Below are positions 27,158-36,211 of a DNA stretch of 64,000 nucleotides, in pieces. A program made the position numbers and the translations under genes. Source of the DNA: an uncultured Bacilli bacterium (GTDB lineage Bacteria > Bacillota_I > Bacilli_A > RFN20 > CAG-826); the NCBI GenBank assembly GCA_944369075.1, contig CALVXK010000007.1:1-64000 (forward strand). The letters are read 5' to 3'. Within the stretch, counting starts at the first letter, position 1. Every line of letters starts with the position of its first letter. The notes under the pieces were generated by a model. That model ran no database searches. It saw nothing but the letters and a program-made list of their open reading frames with translations, and was not told the DNA's origin.

Positions 27158-29014
27158 CTATTTATCCTCATCTTCTTTTAAGTTTTCTTTATAATACTTT
27201 GCTTGAAGATTAAACATCTTAAAATATTCTCCTTCTTGCTTCATTAATTCTTCATGACTTCCTTTTTCAATAATCTTTCCATTTTCTAAAAAGTATATTT
27301 CATCACAAAATCTAGTAGAAGAAAGTCTATGCGAAATAAAAATAGATGTTTTATCTTTGACTAATTCATTATATTTAGAGTAAAGTTCGCCTTCTGCAAT
27401 AGGATCTAAAGCTGATGTTGGTTCATCTAAAATTAAGAAGTAAGAAGTTTTATATAAAGCTCTAGCTAAAAACATCTTTTGAAGTTCTCCACCACTAAGA
27501 TTAATTCCATCCCTAGAAAAATTTTGAGTAATAAAAGTATTTTCTTTATCTTTTAAAGAATTTATTCTTTCTTTAATTCCTGCTTCTTCTATTACTTTAT
27601 TAAATCTAGTTTCATCATAAGGATAAGAACAAATAATATTATCTTTAATGGTAAAGGCTAAAGGATAAATATCTTGGTTAATAATTGAAACTCTAGAATA
27701 ATATTCATCAATATTTAAATATTTAATGTTTACTCCATTAACTAATATCTCTCCTTCACTAGGATAATATAATCCCGTTAATAGTTTAGCTAAAGTAGTT
27801 TTTCCAGCTCCATTTATACCTACTAAAGCAATTTTTTCTCCACTATTTATTTTTAAAGAGAAATCTTTAAAAATATATTTATCACTTCCTTCATATTTAA
27901 AAGAGATATTTTTAATATCTATTTCAAATGGTTTCTTAATTGTATTTATATCAATGCATTTTTTATTTTTATTACTACCATGATTAAAGATATTATTGAT
28001 ATCAAAGAATTCTCTAAAATATTTAACTTCTAAAGAGCATAATATATTTTCATCTAAATAAAGAGATATTTGATCTAAATAAGAATTAAATGCTGTAATT
28101 GATGAAAATAAAGCTACAAATTCACTTATTGATATTAAATTATTTATTGCTTGATAAATTAAGAAAGCATAAGCAATTAAATCTCTAATTAAGGCTCCTA
28201 AAGTAAGTTCAAAAGAAGGAATAAACCATAAGAAATTAAGTCTAATTAAATGCTTTCTTAATTCTTTATGATAAGTAGAAAGTAAAGAAATAAACTTAGA
28301 AGATAAAGAATAATTTCTAATATCTTTAGCCATTACTTCATTTTCACTAGCATTCGAAAAATATCTTATTTTATTATTAACTTTCGATATATCATCTTCT
28401 ATCTTGGTATGTTTTTTACTTACAAAGATAATAAGAATAAAGTTAATAATAAAAACTACTAAAACAATAATTAATACATAATATGAAATAAAGATAGTAG
28501 ATATACCAAAAATTAAAAAACCTAATATAGCAATAATTAATAAAGGTAATTTTCGATATAATCCTTCTAATCCTCTAAGATTAGAGGAAACTCCATATTC
28601 CGCTTTAGCTAAAGCATCTTTAACTTTACTTGATTCATATAATTCATAATCCATACTTAAAGCTTTTCTAGAAAGTTCTAGAAAAGGTATTGTTGCTCTA
28701 GTTAAAAGATATCCCATTGATAAAATTTCATTTAAATAATCTGTTGTTACTTTTATTACAATAAAGATTAAAGCTAATGATAATATTAAAAGTAACATTG
28801 TATAGATATTAAAGTTATTCTCTATAAAATAAACAATTAAAGATGGAATATAGGTAGAAATTAAAGTTACAAGTATAGAAAAGATAATAAAAAGAGGTAT
28901 TAAAAAAATAAAACTTCTTTTAGTATTAAATAGAAGTTTATAAGAATAAACGATATTAGAGAAGAATCCATACTTCTTCTTTTTATTTGATCTTTTATCT
29001 TCTCTTTTTTCCAT
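27158..29014 (-). CDS. ABC exporter half-transporter, type IV, first of a pair
   Basis: A 618-residue protein with a membrane domain (six helices in about 30-330) and an ATPase domain with Walker A VGINGAGKTTLAKL, Q-loop INQDIYPLAF, signature LSGGELQKMFLARAL, Walker [14 protein letters not shown] and ISHRLSST. The N-terminus is short and charged (EKREDKRSNKKKK). It is the first gene of the exporter pair and ends in TAG. No strong Shine-Dalgarno is seen, so a start a few codons away cannot be excluded. Cargo unknown. Confidence 0.9.
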   Translation of the reverse strand: MEKREDKRSNKKKKYGFFSNIVYSYKLLFNTKRSFIFLIPLFIIFSILVTLISTYIPSLIVYFIENNFNIYTMLLLILSLALIFIVIKVTTDYLNEILSMGYLLTRATIPFLELSRKALSMDYELYESSKVKDALAKAEYGVSSNLRGLEGLYRKLPLLIIAILGFLIFGISTIFISYYVLIIVLVVFIINFILIIFVSKKHTKIEDDISKVNNKIRYFSNASENEVMAKDIRNYSLSSKFISLLSTYHKELRKHLIRLNFLWFIPSFELTLGALIRDLIAYAFLIYQAINNLISISEFVALFSSITAFNSYLDQISLYLDENILCSLEVKYFREFFDINNIFNHGSNKNKKCIDINTIKKPFEIDIKNISFKYEGSDKYIFKDFSLKINSGEKIALVGINGAGKTTLAKLLTGLYYPSEGEILVNGVNIKYLNIDEYYSRVSIINQDIYPLAFTIKDNIICSYPYDETRFNKVIEEAGIKERINSLKDKENTFITQNFSRDGINLSGGELQKMFLARALYKTSYFLILDEPTSALDPIAEGELYSKYNELVKDKTSIFISHRLSSTRFCDEIYFLENGKIIEKGSHEELMKQEGEYFKMFNLQAKYYKENLKEDEDK

Positions 29015-29106
29015 AACAAGAAATACTATATCACTAAATTAAGATTTACCCTTAAAAACATTGTTTACACTAACATAAATTTAATTTACATCACTTAAAA
29101 TATATT

Positions 29107-30150
29107 TTAAAAATCTATTTTAGTCTTTAAAAATTGTTCAAATCTAGGTAAAGCAAATTCCACATAACCATAAGATGAAGATAAAAGTAACCCTTCATTT
29201 ATTAAATTATCTCTATATACGCTTATATACTTACTTGTTTTATCTAAATTATTTGCTAAATCACTTAACTTTATTGGCTTATCAGATTTAATCATTTCAA
29301 TAATTTTCTTACTCATTTCACTAAGTTCTGAATATACCTTCTCATAAACATGTGCTGACAACTGTTCATCAAATTTAAAAAGAATATCTTCGTCAATTTC
29401 ATTTTTATTTTCGCTATATAGATAATAACCTAAAACTTGATAAGCATAGGCATAACCTTTTGTTAACTTTGCAAATTGCAGTGCTTTTTCATAATCAACA
29501 TTTAATAAAGAAGAATATTTATTAGCAATTGCTCCTATAGAAAGAGAGCCCATTTGAATTCTTGGGCAACGAAATAAAAAAGTGAGTTGACTTTCGTTTT
29601 GAAGTTTAGAAATATTCTTGTATAGGCCTGTCATTAATAATCTAACAGGATAATTTAAACTAATAAGAGTTGCATATCCTTCTACAAAATGTTTAATTTC
29701 TTTACTATTATCAACTTCATCAATTACTATTAGGACTTTTTTATTCTTTTTCTTTAGGTATGAAAGCATTCTTTTTAAAAGGGACATAACGTTATTAACC
29801 TCTTCTTTCCCTTTTAAAGAAAAACTTAATCCATTAAAAGATATAGAAAATTCACTTTTTAAAAAAAGGTGTTTTAATTTTCCTTGATCATATATTTCGG
29901 ATGCAACAGTTTCTAAGATATCTTTTTTAGGACCAATCGTTGCTACTATCCAATCATCTTTTTTCATTAATTTATTGGCTATTGCATACATAAAAACAGT
30001 CTTACCAGAACCTCTTATGCCTGTAATTAGATAAGCATAATTTGATGGTTTCTCACTTGCAAAATCATTTAAAATATGCTCTTTTTCTAAAATTCGATCA
30101 ATGTAATTATCTGGTTCCATACCAAATGTCAAAGAAAATGGATTGCTCAT
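29107..30150 (-). CDS. AAA ATPase with C-terminal winged helix
   Basis: A 347-residue protein with an archaeal-type/Orc-like AAA ATPase domain. Walker A is TGIRGSGKTVFMYA, Walker B is VLIVIDEVDN, and LLMTGLYKNIS fits sensor 1. A helical lid follows, then a C-terminal winged helix (about 280-347, LSDLANNLDKTSKYISVYRDNLINEGLL). Such stand-alone ATPases are frequent in Firmicutes accessory regions; their function is unknown. CAGGAGT lies nine bases before the ATG. Its upstream region holds a striking set of TTAGAA repeats that could be its own operator or DNA site. Confidence 0.82.
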   Translation of the reverse strand: MSNPFSLTFGMEPDNYIDRILEKEHILNDFASEKPSNYAYLITGIRGSGKTVFMYAIANKLMKKDDWIVATIGPKKDILETVASEIYDQGKLKHLFLKSEFSISFNGLSFSLKGKEEVNNVMSLLKRMLSYLKKKNKKVLIVIDEVDNSKEIKHFVEGYATLISLNYPVRLLMTGLYKNISKLQNESQLTFLFRCPRIQMGSLSIGAIANKYSSLLNVDYEKALQFAKLTKGYAYAYQVLGYYLYSENKNEIDEDILFKFDEQLSAHVYEKVYSELSEMSKKIIEMIKSDKPIKLSDLANNLDKTSKYISVYRDNLINEGLLLSSSYGYVEFALPRFEQFLKTKIDF

Positions 30151-30174
30151 GTGTTTACTCCTGTTTTTTATATT

Positions 30175-30248
30175 TTAGAACTTTTTAGAGCTTTTGAAAA
30201 GCATTAGAACTTATTAGAACTTTTAAAAATTTTTAGAAGTTATTAGAA
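30175..30248. repeat. phased TTAGAA repeats upstream of the AAA ATPase gene
   Basis: TTAGAA or a close variant starts at 30175, 30185 (TTAGAG), 30194 (TTGAAA), 30204, 30214, 30223 (TTAAAA), 30233 and 30243. The spacing is 9 or 10 bases throughout, close to one DNA turn. The array ends 25 bases upstream of the ATPase start codon (30150) and overlaps its promoter region. It resembles an iteron or operator array in which a protein binds one face of the helix. Confidence 0.75.
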
Positions 30249-30261
30249 CTAGAAGCAATTA

Positions 30262-30312
30262 TTTTCTATATATTCTTAATTTTTGTTTATAAAATTAAGA
30301 ATATATAGGAAA
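30262..30312. repeat. 17-bp perfect inverted repeat (long AT-rich hairpin)
   Basis: TATATATTCTTAATTTT (30267-30283) and its exact complement (30291-30307) flank a seven-base loop. The outer bases 30262-30266 can extend the stem with one G-T pair. It lies between the phased repeats and the HEPN remnant. It could be a bidirectional terminator, although the U-run is short, or the trace of a small mobile element. Confidence 0.7.
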
Positions 30313-30356
30313 ACATGTAAATTTAGAATTAAAAGAAAATAAGTTAGTAGACATAA

Positions 30357-30876
30357 CTAGTAAAAAATATATTTGATACTGATCAAGAATTAACTAAAAA
30401 GAGTTTTAAAAAGATACTATATTTCTATTTATTTAAAATACCGGTTAAAGATGTATCTTCGTTATCAATATATTTTGATGAATATGGATGGAATAGATAT
30501 AACTATAAAAAGTTATTAAGTTTAATGAAAGAAGCTTTTTAAATATTTTACCTAAAAGAAAAGCTAAAAATAAATCTAATAATATTTTGTTTTATCCTTT
30601 AAAATCATCTAATGATGTTGAAGGAGCATTAGATAACGTTAAAGAAGAAAATGCTGATGTTTATATTATTTTTAAATTAACTTCTACTTCTAAATTAGAA
30701 TCAATATTTAGACATATTCGTAATTCTTTTGCTCATGGTAACTTCTATATTGATTCTAAAAGAAATTATCATTTAGAAGATTATTACCACGATAAATATA
30801 CCTCTAAAATTCTACTTAATAAAAAACTTTACTTGCTTGGATTGACGTAATTACGAAAGGCTCTATAAACAATTAA
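30357..30876 (+). pseudogene. decayed HEPN-domain gene
   Basis: Three in-frame pieces can be joined. 30357-30541 reads KKSFKKILYFYLFKIPVKD and ends GWNRYNYKKLLSLMKEAF before a stop. A one-base shift lets the next frame continue NILPKRKAKNKSNNILFYPLK and on to RHIRNSFAHGNFYID. Another shift near 30838 gives LAWIDVITK before TAA at 30874-30876. RNSFAH matches the RX4-6H motif of HEPN ribonuclease/abortive-infection proteins. No start codon is left at the N-terminus. This was probably an antiphage or toxin-type gene that is now inactive. Confidence 0.7.
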
Positions 30877-30887
30877 ACATTAAATTG

Positions 30888-30922
30888 AAAAATGTAGGCA
30901 ACAACAGATTGCCTACATTTTT
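30888..30922. terminator. bidirectional terminator at the end of the opp operon
   Basis: AAAATGTAGGCAA (30889-30901) pairs with TTGCCTACATTTT (30909-30921), a perfect 13-bp stem. T-rich tails are present on both strands (TTTTTATTTATT to the right, TTTTTCAATTT on the - strand). It lies immediately after the oppF stop. Confidence 0.9.
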
Positions 30923-30924
30923 AT

Positions 30925-32325
30925 TTATTCGTTCTCTTTATGTTCATTTTCTAAATCGAGCTGTTTTATCTCCTCTTTATATTTTTCGACTTCTGGTGAA
31001 TTAGCCAAAATAAAGTGACCTGGTAAAATTTCAACAAATTTTGGTTTTTCAACACTATAATCATGAGATTCAGCAGGATTATAAACTATTCTCACCCTGT
31101 TTTTCTCTGTAAGAGGATTTGGTTTTGGAATTGCAGAAAGTAAAGATTTAGTATATGGATGGAGAGGATGCTTAAAGAGTTCGTCACTAGTTGCAAGTTC
31201 AACTATTTCTCCAAAATACATAACAGCAATTTTATCGCAGAAATATTTAACGACAGAAAGGTCGTGTGCAATAAATAACATTGAAAGACCCATTTCCTCT
31301 TTCAAGTCATTCAAAAGATTAATAATTTGAGCTCTAATAGAAACATCAAGAGCAGAAATAGGTTCGTCGCAAATTAGGAATTTTGGATTCATAACTAACG
31401 CTCTAGCAATGCCGATTCTCTGTCTTTGACCACCCGAGAATTCGTGAGGATAACGATTAGCGTAATCTTCAATAAGACCAACTTTTTCTAATGCCGCAAC
31501 AACTTTTTTATGATTTTCAGCTTTATTTCTTTGTCCTTGAATCTGTAAACCTTCAGAGATAATTGATTCAACAGTCATTCTTGGATCTAAAGAATCGATA
31601 GGGTCTTGGAAAATCATTTGAATTTCACTCATTAAATTACGATCTACATGACTTTGATCATACTTAATTTGTTTTATTTTAGCATTTTGAATCTTTATAA
31701 CATTCTCGGCATATTCTTTAGCTTCATGACATTCTTTTTCGTATTGTTCTTGTGTTATTTCTTGCTTATTAAGAGCATTTTTTAACTCTTTAAGTTTCTT
31801 GTTTAAACGAATTTTTGTATATTTAATTTCTTTTTCGTTCCATCTAGAACCTGCTCCAATACGATAACCCTTATAATAAATCGAGCCAGATGTAATGTCA
31901 TATAATCTAATAATGGATCTACCTGTTGTAGTTTTACCACAACCAGATTCGCCAACTAATCCAAAACATTCGCCTTCGTGTATTTGAAAAGAAACATCAT
32001 GAACGGCTTTAAGTTTATATCTATTTGGTCCTTTTCCAAAAAAGAAATATTGCTTTAGATGATTAACGCTTAATAGTATCTTGCTATCGACATATTCTTG
32101 TTTAAATTTACATTTATTTTTAATATTTTCTAAATGTTCTTCAACGTTTTTCGCATCTTTTAACTCATCTTTTGGAGGAAAAGAATGTTCATCGGAATCA
32201 TCATCATTATCCTTTGAAATAACAACCTTCCCATCTAAAACATCTTGATAAACTGTTACATCTTCAGATAAAACTTTTTTAGAGGCTTCAATTTGATCAT
32301 TTTTAACATTTTTATTCTTTTCCAT
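30925..32325 (-). CDS. oppF: oligopeptide ABC transporter ATPase OppF, enlarged
   Basis: A 466-residue importer ATPase. It has an acidic, low-complexity N-terminal extension (about 1-80), Walker A VGESGCGKTTTGR (124-136), then a charged helical insert (about 156-230, KKLKELKNALNKQEI and AKEYAENVIKIQNAKIKQI) before the Q-loop MIFQDPIDSLDPR. The signature is SGGQRQRIGIARA, Walker B FLICDEPISALDV and the C-terminal LLSAIPKPNP stretch is typical of Opp/Dpp ATPases. Normal OppF proteins are ~310-330 residues without the insert. Last gene of the operon, two bases after oppD. Confidence 0.92.
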   Translation of the reverse strand: MEKNKNVKNDQIEASKKVLSEDVTVYQDVLDGKVVISKDNDDDSDEHSFPPKDELKDAKNVEEHLENIKNKCKFKQEYVDSKILLSVNHLKQYFFFGKGPNRYKLKAVHDVSFQIHEGECFGLVGESGCGKTTTGRSIIRLYDITSGSIYYKGYRIGAGSRWNEKEIKYTKIRLNKKLKELKNALNKQEITQEQYEKECHEAKEYAENVIKIQNAKIKQIKYDQSHVDRNLMSEIQMIFQDPIDSLDPRMTVESIISEGLQIQGQRNKAENHKKVVAALEKVGLIEDYANRYPHEFSGGQRQRIGIARALVMNPKFLICDEPISALDVSIRAQIINLLNDLKEEMGLSMLFIAHDLSVVKYFCDKIAVMYFGEIVELATSDELFKHPLHPYTKSLLSAIPKPNPLTEKNRVRIVYNPAESHDYSVEKPKFVEILPGHFILANSPEVEKYKEEIKQLDLENEHKENE

Positions 32326-32327
32326 GA

Positions 32328-34274
32328 TTATTTTACCTCCTCGTTGTCTTGAAATTTAATCTCAGGATGTCCTTTTAAAGAATTTTCTATACGTGTTTTA
32401 ACAATTTTTGGCATTTCTACTTTTGGAGCTCCTGGATAAAGTAACCAGGTTGCCGCATAATGAGTATCGCTTACCTTAAAGAAAGGTGGCTCATATTTAA
32501 AATCAATAGCCAAAGCGTACTTACTTCTTAAAGCAAAAGCATCACCTTTTGGAGGGAACCTCATATCTGGTGGGGTTCCAGGAATAGCATCGAGTTTTTC
32601 CTTACTATCAACATCAGGTATGGAAGATAATAAAGCCCATGTATATGGATGTTTAGGATTATAGAAAATTTCATCTACTTTACCATATTCAACAATTTTT
32701 CCAGCATACATAACTGCAACTCTATCAGCCATATTAGCAACAACACCAAGGTCATGTGTAATGAAAATACAACTTAAGTTTCTCTCTTTTTTTAATTTAT
32801 TAATAAGTTCAAGTATTTGAGCTTGGATAGTAACATCTAGAGCAGTTGTAGGTTCATCACAAATCAAAATATCAGGGTTAGCCGTTAAAGCAATTGCAAT
32901 GACAATTCTTTGTCTCATTCCTCCAGAAAATTCAAATGGATATTGTTTAAATCTACGCTCTGGCATAGGAATTCCAACTTCTCTCATTACTTCAAGAGCC
33001 ATCTTTTTTGCCTGAGCACGTGTAATTTTAGTTTTAGAAACGTATTCCTCTTTAACGGCTTCAATTTTATACTCAATTTTTTCTTTTTCTTTAAGCAACG
33101 AATCTAAAGTTTCGTTTCCGGTGGATTTAATTATATTGGTTTCAGATTTTGTCAATTTAGATAAGTTTATATCTTTATTAATTTCTGCTTTCTTTTTAGC
33201 TTTGGCTAATCTTTTATAAGTTTCTAATAATTGTTCATAATTGTTTTTAATATCATCAGAAGCTTTTAAAATAAAACCACTAATCTTGTCATCAACTTCC
33301 TTTAACTCTGTTTCTAAAGTTGATAAGTCCAAATGATACTTATTATCTAAATCTGATTTATAAATTTTAATTTTTTTCTTTGCAACTTTTTTTGATTCAC
33401 TCAAAGCTTTTTTATAAGTTCCTTTAAGAGCAGTAAAGTATTCTTTTGATTGTTTTTTCTTATTTTCGTAATAAGAAATTATTTCATCAAGAGTGACTAA
33501 AAAATCTGTGCTATCTCTCTTATTAGAGAGAAAATCGGTAGCTAAATCAATTTTTTTGCCAATTAAAGAGATTTTCTTTTCTAAAATAGTTTTTCTCTCA
33601 AAAACATTTTCCGTTAATTCACTTAATTCTTTTTCATATTTAAGTAAATCGTTTTTATATTTGTTTAAATTATCATTAATGACTCTATATTCAGTAGAAA
33701 TAAAATCATGAATTTGATTTGCTAAATCTTTTTTACTTTCATCATCAAGTTTTTTATCATTAAACTTTTTAATTAAGTTTTTAGCGTTAGTAATAATTTC
33801 TCTATAAAAAGATTGTTCGTAAACCTTATTTGCATTAGCGTTACGATATTGAATCAATTCTCTTAAGAAATATTCACTATAAGTTCTCTTAATGATATTT
33901 CTATTAATTAAGGTAGCTTCAGTTATTTGTTTACCAACTTTCATGATTGGGTTTAAGGAAGAAAGTGGATCTTGGAAAATCATTCCAATTTTATGCCCTC
34001 TAATTCTATGGAACTCTTCCTCGGAAACTCTGACCAAATCTTCGCCTTCATACAAAATTTGTCCACTCTCAATAATAGCATTATTGGCAGAAATACCCAT
34101 AATTGCTTTGTTAGTAACAGATTTTCCTGAACCAGATTCTCCGACAATACAAAGTGTTTCGCCTTTATAAAGATCAAACGAAACACCTCTAACTGCATGG
34201 ACTAAACCAGAGTCAGTTCTAAAACTAATTTTTAAGTTTTTTACGCTTAAAATCTTTTCTCTATTTTCATTCAT
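32328..34274 (-). CDS. oppD: oligopeptide ABC transporter ATPase OppD with ~300-residue insert
   Basis: A 648-residue ATPase, about twice the usual OppD length. Walker A is VGESGSGKSVTNK (45-57) and the Q-loop MIFQDPLSSLNPIMKVGKQI ends at ~118. About 300 residues of charged, coiled-coil-like sequence follow (about 122-420). Only then come GIPMPERRFKQYPFEFSGGMRQR (signature at ~450), Walker B LICDEPTTALDV and the Opp-type C-terminal region. The insert thus lies in the helical subdomain before the signature. An upstream GTG would add three residues; AAAGGGAG spaced before the ATG at 34274 favours that codon, two bases after the oppC stop. Confidence 0.92.
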   Translation of the reverse strand: MNENREKILSVKNLKISFRTDSGLVHAVRGVSFDLYKGETLCIVGESGSGKSVTNKAIMGISANNAIIESGQILYEGEDLVRVSEEEFHRIRGHKIGMIFQDPLSSLNPIMKVGKQITEATLINRNIIKRTYSEYFLRELIQYRNANANKVYEQSFYREIITNAKNLIKKFNDKKLDDESKKDLANQIHDFISTEYRVINDNLNKYKNDLLKYEKELSELTENVFERKTILEKKISLIGKKIDLATDFLSNKRDSTDFLVTLDEIISYYENKKKQSKEYFTALKGTYKKALSESKKVAKKKIKIYKSDLDNKYHLDLSTLETELKEVDDKISGFILKASDDIKNNYEQLLETYKRLAKAKKKAEINKDINLSKLTKSETNIIKSTGNETLDSLLKEKEKIEYKIEAVKEEYVSKTKITRAQAKKMALEVMREVGIPMPERRFKQYPFEFSGGMRQRIVIAIALTANPDILICDEPTTALDVTIQAQILELINKLKKERNLSCIFITHDLGVVANMADRVAVMYAGKIVEYGKVDEIFYNPKHPYTWALLSSIPDVDSKEKLDAIPGTPPDMRFPPKGDAFALRSKYALAIDFKYEPPFFKVSDTHYAATWLLYPGAPKVEMPKIVKTRIENSLKGHPEIKFQDNEEVK

Positions 34275-34275
34275 A

Positions 34276-36210
34276 CTAATCACTCCCTTTCAATGATGGA
34301 TTAAATGCATCACGTAGTCCATTACCAAAAAGGTTGAAACTAATCATCATCAACGCAACAATAACTGAAGGCCAAATAATTAAATAAGGATAAGAGTTAA
34401 TAAATTGTTGATTTTCAGATAAGGTAACACCTAATGAAGGTAGACCTTGTAATCCTAAATTTAAATAGGAAATAGTAGCTTCATTAAAGATAACACTTGG
34501 AATAATTAATACGCAACTTGTAACTAATGTACCAATAGAATTAGGTAAAATATGTTTAAAAATTAACCTAAAATCTGATGCACCTAGGGTTCTTGCAGCT
34601 AAGACGTATTCCCTACCTTTGAATCTATAGAATTGTGATCTTGTTAATGAAGAAACGCCAATCCAGCCAGTAAGACACAAAGCAAGAATGAATGTACCAA
34701 AGTTATTACCTAAATGCAAAATACATAAAGTCATTATAACAATCCATGGGATTCCGGATAGAATATCTGTGAATCTTTCCATAACAATATCAATATTTCC
34801 ACCAAAATATCCAGAAATTGAACCCCAGATGATACCAAAAGTAATACATACAGCAGCTGTACCAAAGCCAAGGAGTAATGATGTTCTAAGACCAGCGAAG
34901 ATAGAATGAAGCAAATCTTTACCATATTTATCGGTTCCAAGTAGATAAATTGGCATTTCATCATAACCAAGGTAACGATATTTTAAAACTTCGCAATTTA
35001 AAGAAACTGTGCCAAGTCTAGAATCATATGTTTGAGAGTAGACTTTAGTAATTGGACATTTGTTCTCATCTAAAATCTTAAACGATTCAACACCAACGTT
35101 TACATCATAACTCATCCAACCATTTTGGATATAGTTATTTAAAGTATTTTGCGAAATTATTTGGTTAACGTGACCAAATTTAGCAACATAAGTATCGTAA
35201 ACGAAATTACATCTCACTAAAGTTGATTTGTAAACGCCTTTATTTCCTGTAGAAGTCCAATAACCAATGTTATCAACGCCATTAGTACTTCTAGCTGTTC
35301 TAACCATTTTATTAGCATCATCAAAGAATACTTCATCTAAAGTTGCTTGTTCTTCTGAATTTGATGACTCAACGGTGCATTCTTTAACCAAAAGTTGAGA
35401 AACTATACCGCTTTCATAATCAAGATTAAAAGATACTGAGCAATTGGAATATGCTTTTTCTTCTAATCCAGCAGCGATAGCTAAATCAGTTAAATTTACA
35501 TCAAGATCAGAATAATCGTTAGAAAAATCTCTAATTAAAAAATCTTTTTGTTCTTCACCATCTAAATACGAGAATGTTACCGAGTAACCCCCTAACATTG
35601 TAGTTGTTGAAGTAGGCTCTTTGCCAAATTCAACATGTAACGAATAATCATTTTCAAAATTAAACTCGATAGGGTAAGATTTCATGCTTGTAGTTGATGT
35701 AGTTGAAACTGAATTATAAAAATTGACATATCCGCCATAAGCATAGTCATTTACAGTGTTAATTTCAGTTTCCATCAATTCAAGAGTATCATCCAATACA
35801 GCTTCTTTTGAGAATCCACCAGGAGTTTCATTTACTGTATCATAAGCAATTTTAAAATCAGTATATTTCTTTGTCCCATCCCGAAAGCCAGTTCCAGAAG
35901 GAAAAAGTTTAGGCTCCAAAAATTGCTCATCTAAGTGTGGTGAATCAATATCGCTAGGTAAAGCAACAGGCAAAATAATTGCACCTAATAACAAAATACC
36001 GAGGATAATACCACCAGCAACAGAAGACTTATTTTTTCTAAATCTTCTAAAAGCATCTTTTAAAAATGTAGTAGGCTTACTTTTAAATTTTACATCGTGA
36101 ATTCTTGCGCCTTTATTTACAATTTCAAAATCTTCTTTCGAAATTTCAATTTGTTGATCATTGTTATTTGAATCGACATATTCAAATAATTCTTTTTTAT
36201 TATCACTCAT
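34276..36210 (-). CDS. oppC: oligopeptide ABC transporter permease OppC with large extracellular domain
   Basis: A 644-residue permease, about twice the normal ~300. The N-terminus (1-60) is cytoplasmic and charged, the first helix is at about 63-85, and an uninterrupted hydrophilic segment runs to about 423. The core then resumes exactly where other OppC proteins continue after helix 1: LGTDKYGKDLLHSIFAGLRTS, the EAA-type loop AARTLGASDFRLIFKHILPN, and the final FNLFGNGLRDAFNP. The segment 86-423 has no family I recognise and should be extracellular. The frame opens at 36255, but the ATG at 36210, one base after the oppB stop, is preferred. Ends in TAG. Confidence 0.9.
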   Translation of the reverse strand: MSDNKKELFEYVDSNNNDQQIEISKEDFEIVNKGARIHDVKFKSKPTTFLKDAFRRFRKNKSSVAGGIILGILLLGAIILPVALPSDIDSPHLDEQFLEPKLFPSGTGFRDGTKKYTDFKIAYDTVNETPGGFSKEAVLDDTLELMETEINTVNDYAYGGYVNFYNSVSTTSTTSMKSYPIEFNFENDYSLHVEFGKEPTSTTTMLGGYSVTFSYLDGEEQKDFLIRDFSNDYSDLDVNLTDLAIAAGLEEKAYSNCSVSFNLDYESGIVSQLLVKECTVESSNSEEQATLDEVFFDDANKMVRTARSTNGVDNIGYWTSTGNKGVYKSTLVRCNFVYDTYVAKFGHVNQIISQNTLNNYIQNGWMSYDVNVGVESFKILDENKCPITKVYSQTYDSRLGTVSLNCEVLKYRYLGYDEMPIYLLGTDKYGKDLLHSIFAGLRTSLLLGFGTAAVCITFGIIWGSISGYFGGNIDIVMERFTDILSGIPWIVIMTLCILHLGNNFGTFILALCLTGWIGVSSLTRSQFYRFKGREYVLAARTLGASDFRLIFKHILPNSIGTLVTSCVLIIPSVIFNEATISYLNLGLQGLPSLGVTLSENQQFINSYPYLIIWPSVIVALMMISFNLFGNGLRDAFNPSLKGSD

Positions 36211-36211
36211 A

